DNA from: JAXHUM01 sp034189325
Lineage (GTDB): Bacteria > Desulfobacterota > DSM-4660 > Desulfatiglandales > Desulfatiglandaceae
DNA length: 32,026 nt
NCBI GenBank assembly: GCA_034189325.1
Contig: JAXHUM010000093.1
Span: 1-32,026, forward strand
Direction: 5' to 3'
The notes under the pieces were generated by a model. It was given only the letters and a program-made list of their open reading frames with translations, had not been told where the DNA came from and made no database searches. Numbering within the stretch: the first letter of the stretch is position 1; each line of letters starts with the position of its first letter. Positions 31,821 to 32,026 of this stretch are shown here, piece by piece. A program made the translations under genes and the position numbers.

Positions 31821-31921
31821 ACTGGACCCCAATAGGGAACTGCCCATGGACAGGACATTCGTCTCTTGGACAATAGTTCCTTGGACGTCAGCATTCTTGG
31901 CCTGGGCCCTATTCGTCCAGT
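31821..31921. repeat. Interrupted inverted repeat upstream of the barrel gene
   Basis: ACTGGAC (31821-31827) pairs with GTCCAGT (31915-31921) and AATAGGG (31831-31837) with CCCTATT (31907-31913), giving 14 base pairs with a small internal loop across a 69-base interior. Inside, TTGGAC occurs twice (31866-31871 and 31881-31886). It begins 47 bases before the barrel gene start. It could be a structured leader, an operator array, or a remnant of a small non-autonomous element; no target-site duplication is evident. Confidence 0.4.
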
Positions 31922-32026
31922 CTATCAACCTTAAGATTTCTGCAAGAATTGTACCTTGTATCTTGTAGCGCGTTTCCCAGTGAAATATCTATTGATCTGA
32001 GGACCGCTTTGAAAAAGTCAAGAATT

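Overview
The window reads as ordinary chromosome of a Gram-negative bacterium, most likely a Desulfobacterota (former Deltaproteobacteria) lineage. Outer-membrane lipoproteins, an outer-membrane beta-barrel protein, a periplasmic prolyl isomerase, PlsB and RpoH indicate two membranes. The FmdB, U32, bifunctional-nuclease, CehA-type PHP and DsrE-family genes, and a probable selenocysteine codon, fit that group. I see no phage, insertion sequence, CRISPR array or rRNA operon.

Layout. 1-123 is the tail of a NUDIX hydrolase. 202-8512 is a leftward envelope and stress block: PpiC/SurA-type isomerase, RodZ-like protein, tyrS, then (behind its own predicted promoter with an embedded palindrome) rpoH, a 15-repeat TPR lipoprotein, a LolA/LolB-like lipoprotein and a left-handed beta-helix protein. 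8513-9290 is an apparently gene-free gap. 9291-10238 is a D-2-hydroxyacid dehydrogenase on the minus strand. 10577-12702 is a rightward row: a secreted-type protein-L-isoaspartate methyltransferase, a PrmA-like methyltransferase and a hotdog thioesterase. It converges on ubiE, which is divergent from a U32 gene; a MATE exporter, an SH3/coiled-coil membrane protein and a CinA-family protein follow.

18774-23113 holds two adjacent sensor-kinase genes. The first has a Thr where the phospho-accepting His should be. The second has an intact kinase core and C-terminal receiver, but its N-terminal receiver has Ser in place of the phospho-Asp. They look like one signalling unit with two pseudo-domains. 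After them come FmdB, a small unknown protein, a 59-residue two-helix membrane protein, plsB (minus strand), a bifunctional-nuclease gene, two PHP-domain genes, and tRNA-Leu(UAA) with a good promoter and a 14-bp-stem terminator.

The most interesting locus is 30585-30935. A DsrE-family gene is interrupted by one in-frame TGA exactly where a CxxC motif is expected. The frame stays open and homologous-looking to the next stop. A compact hairpin with an AGGUU loop starts 14 nt after the TGA, with its loop beginning 22 nt after it, as expected of a bacterial SECIS element. I read it as a UxxC selenoprotein, not a pseudogene. An outer-membrane barrel gene on the minus strand closes the window.
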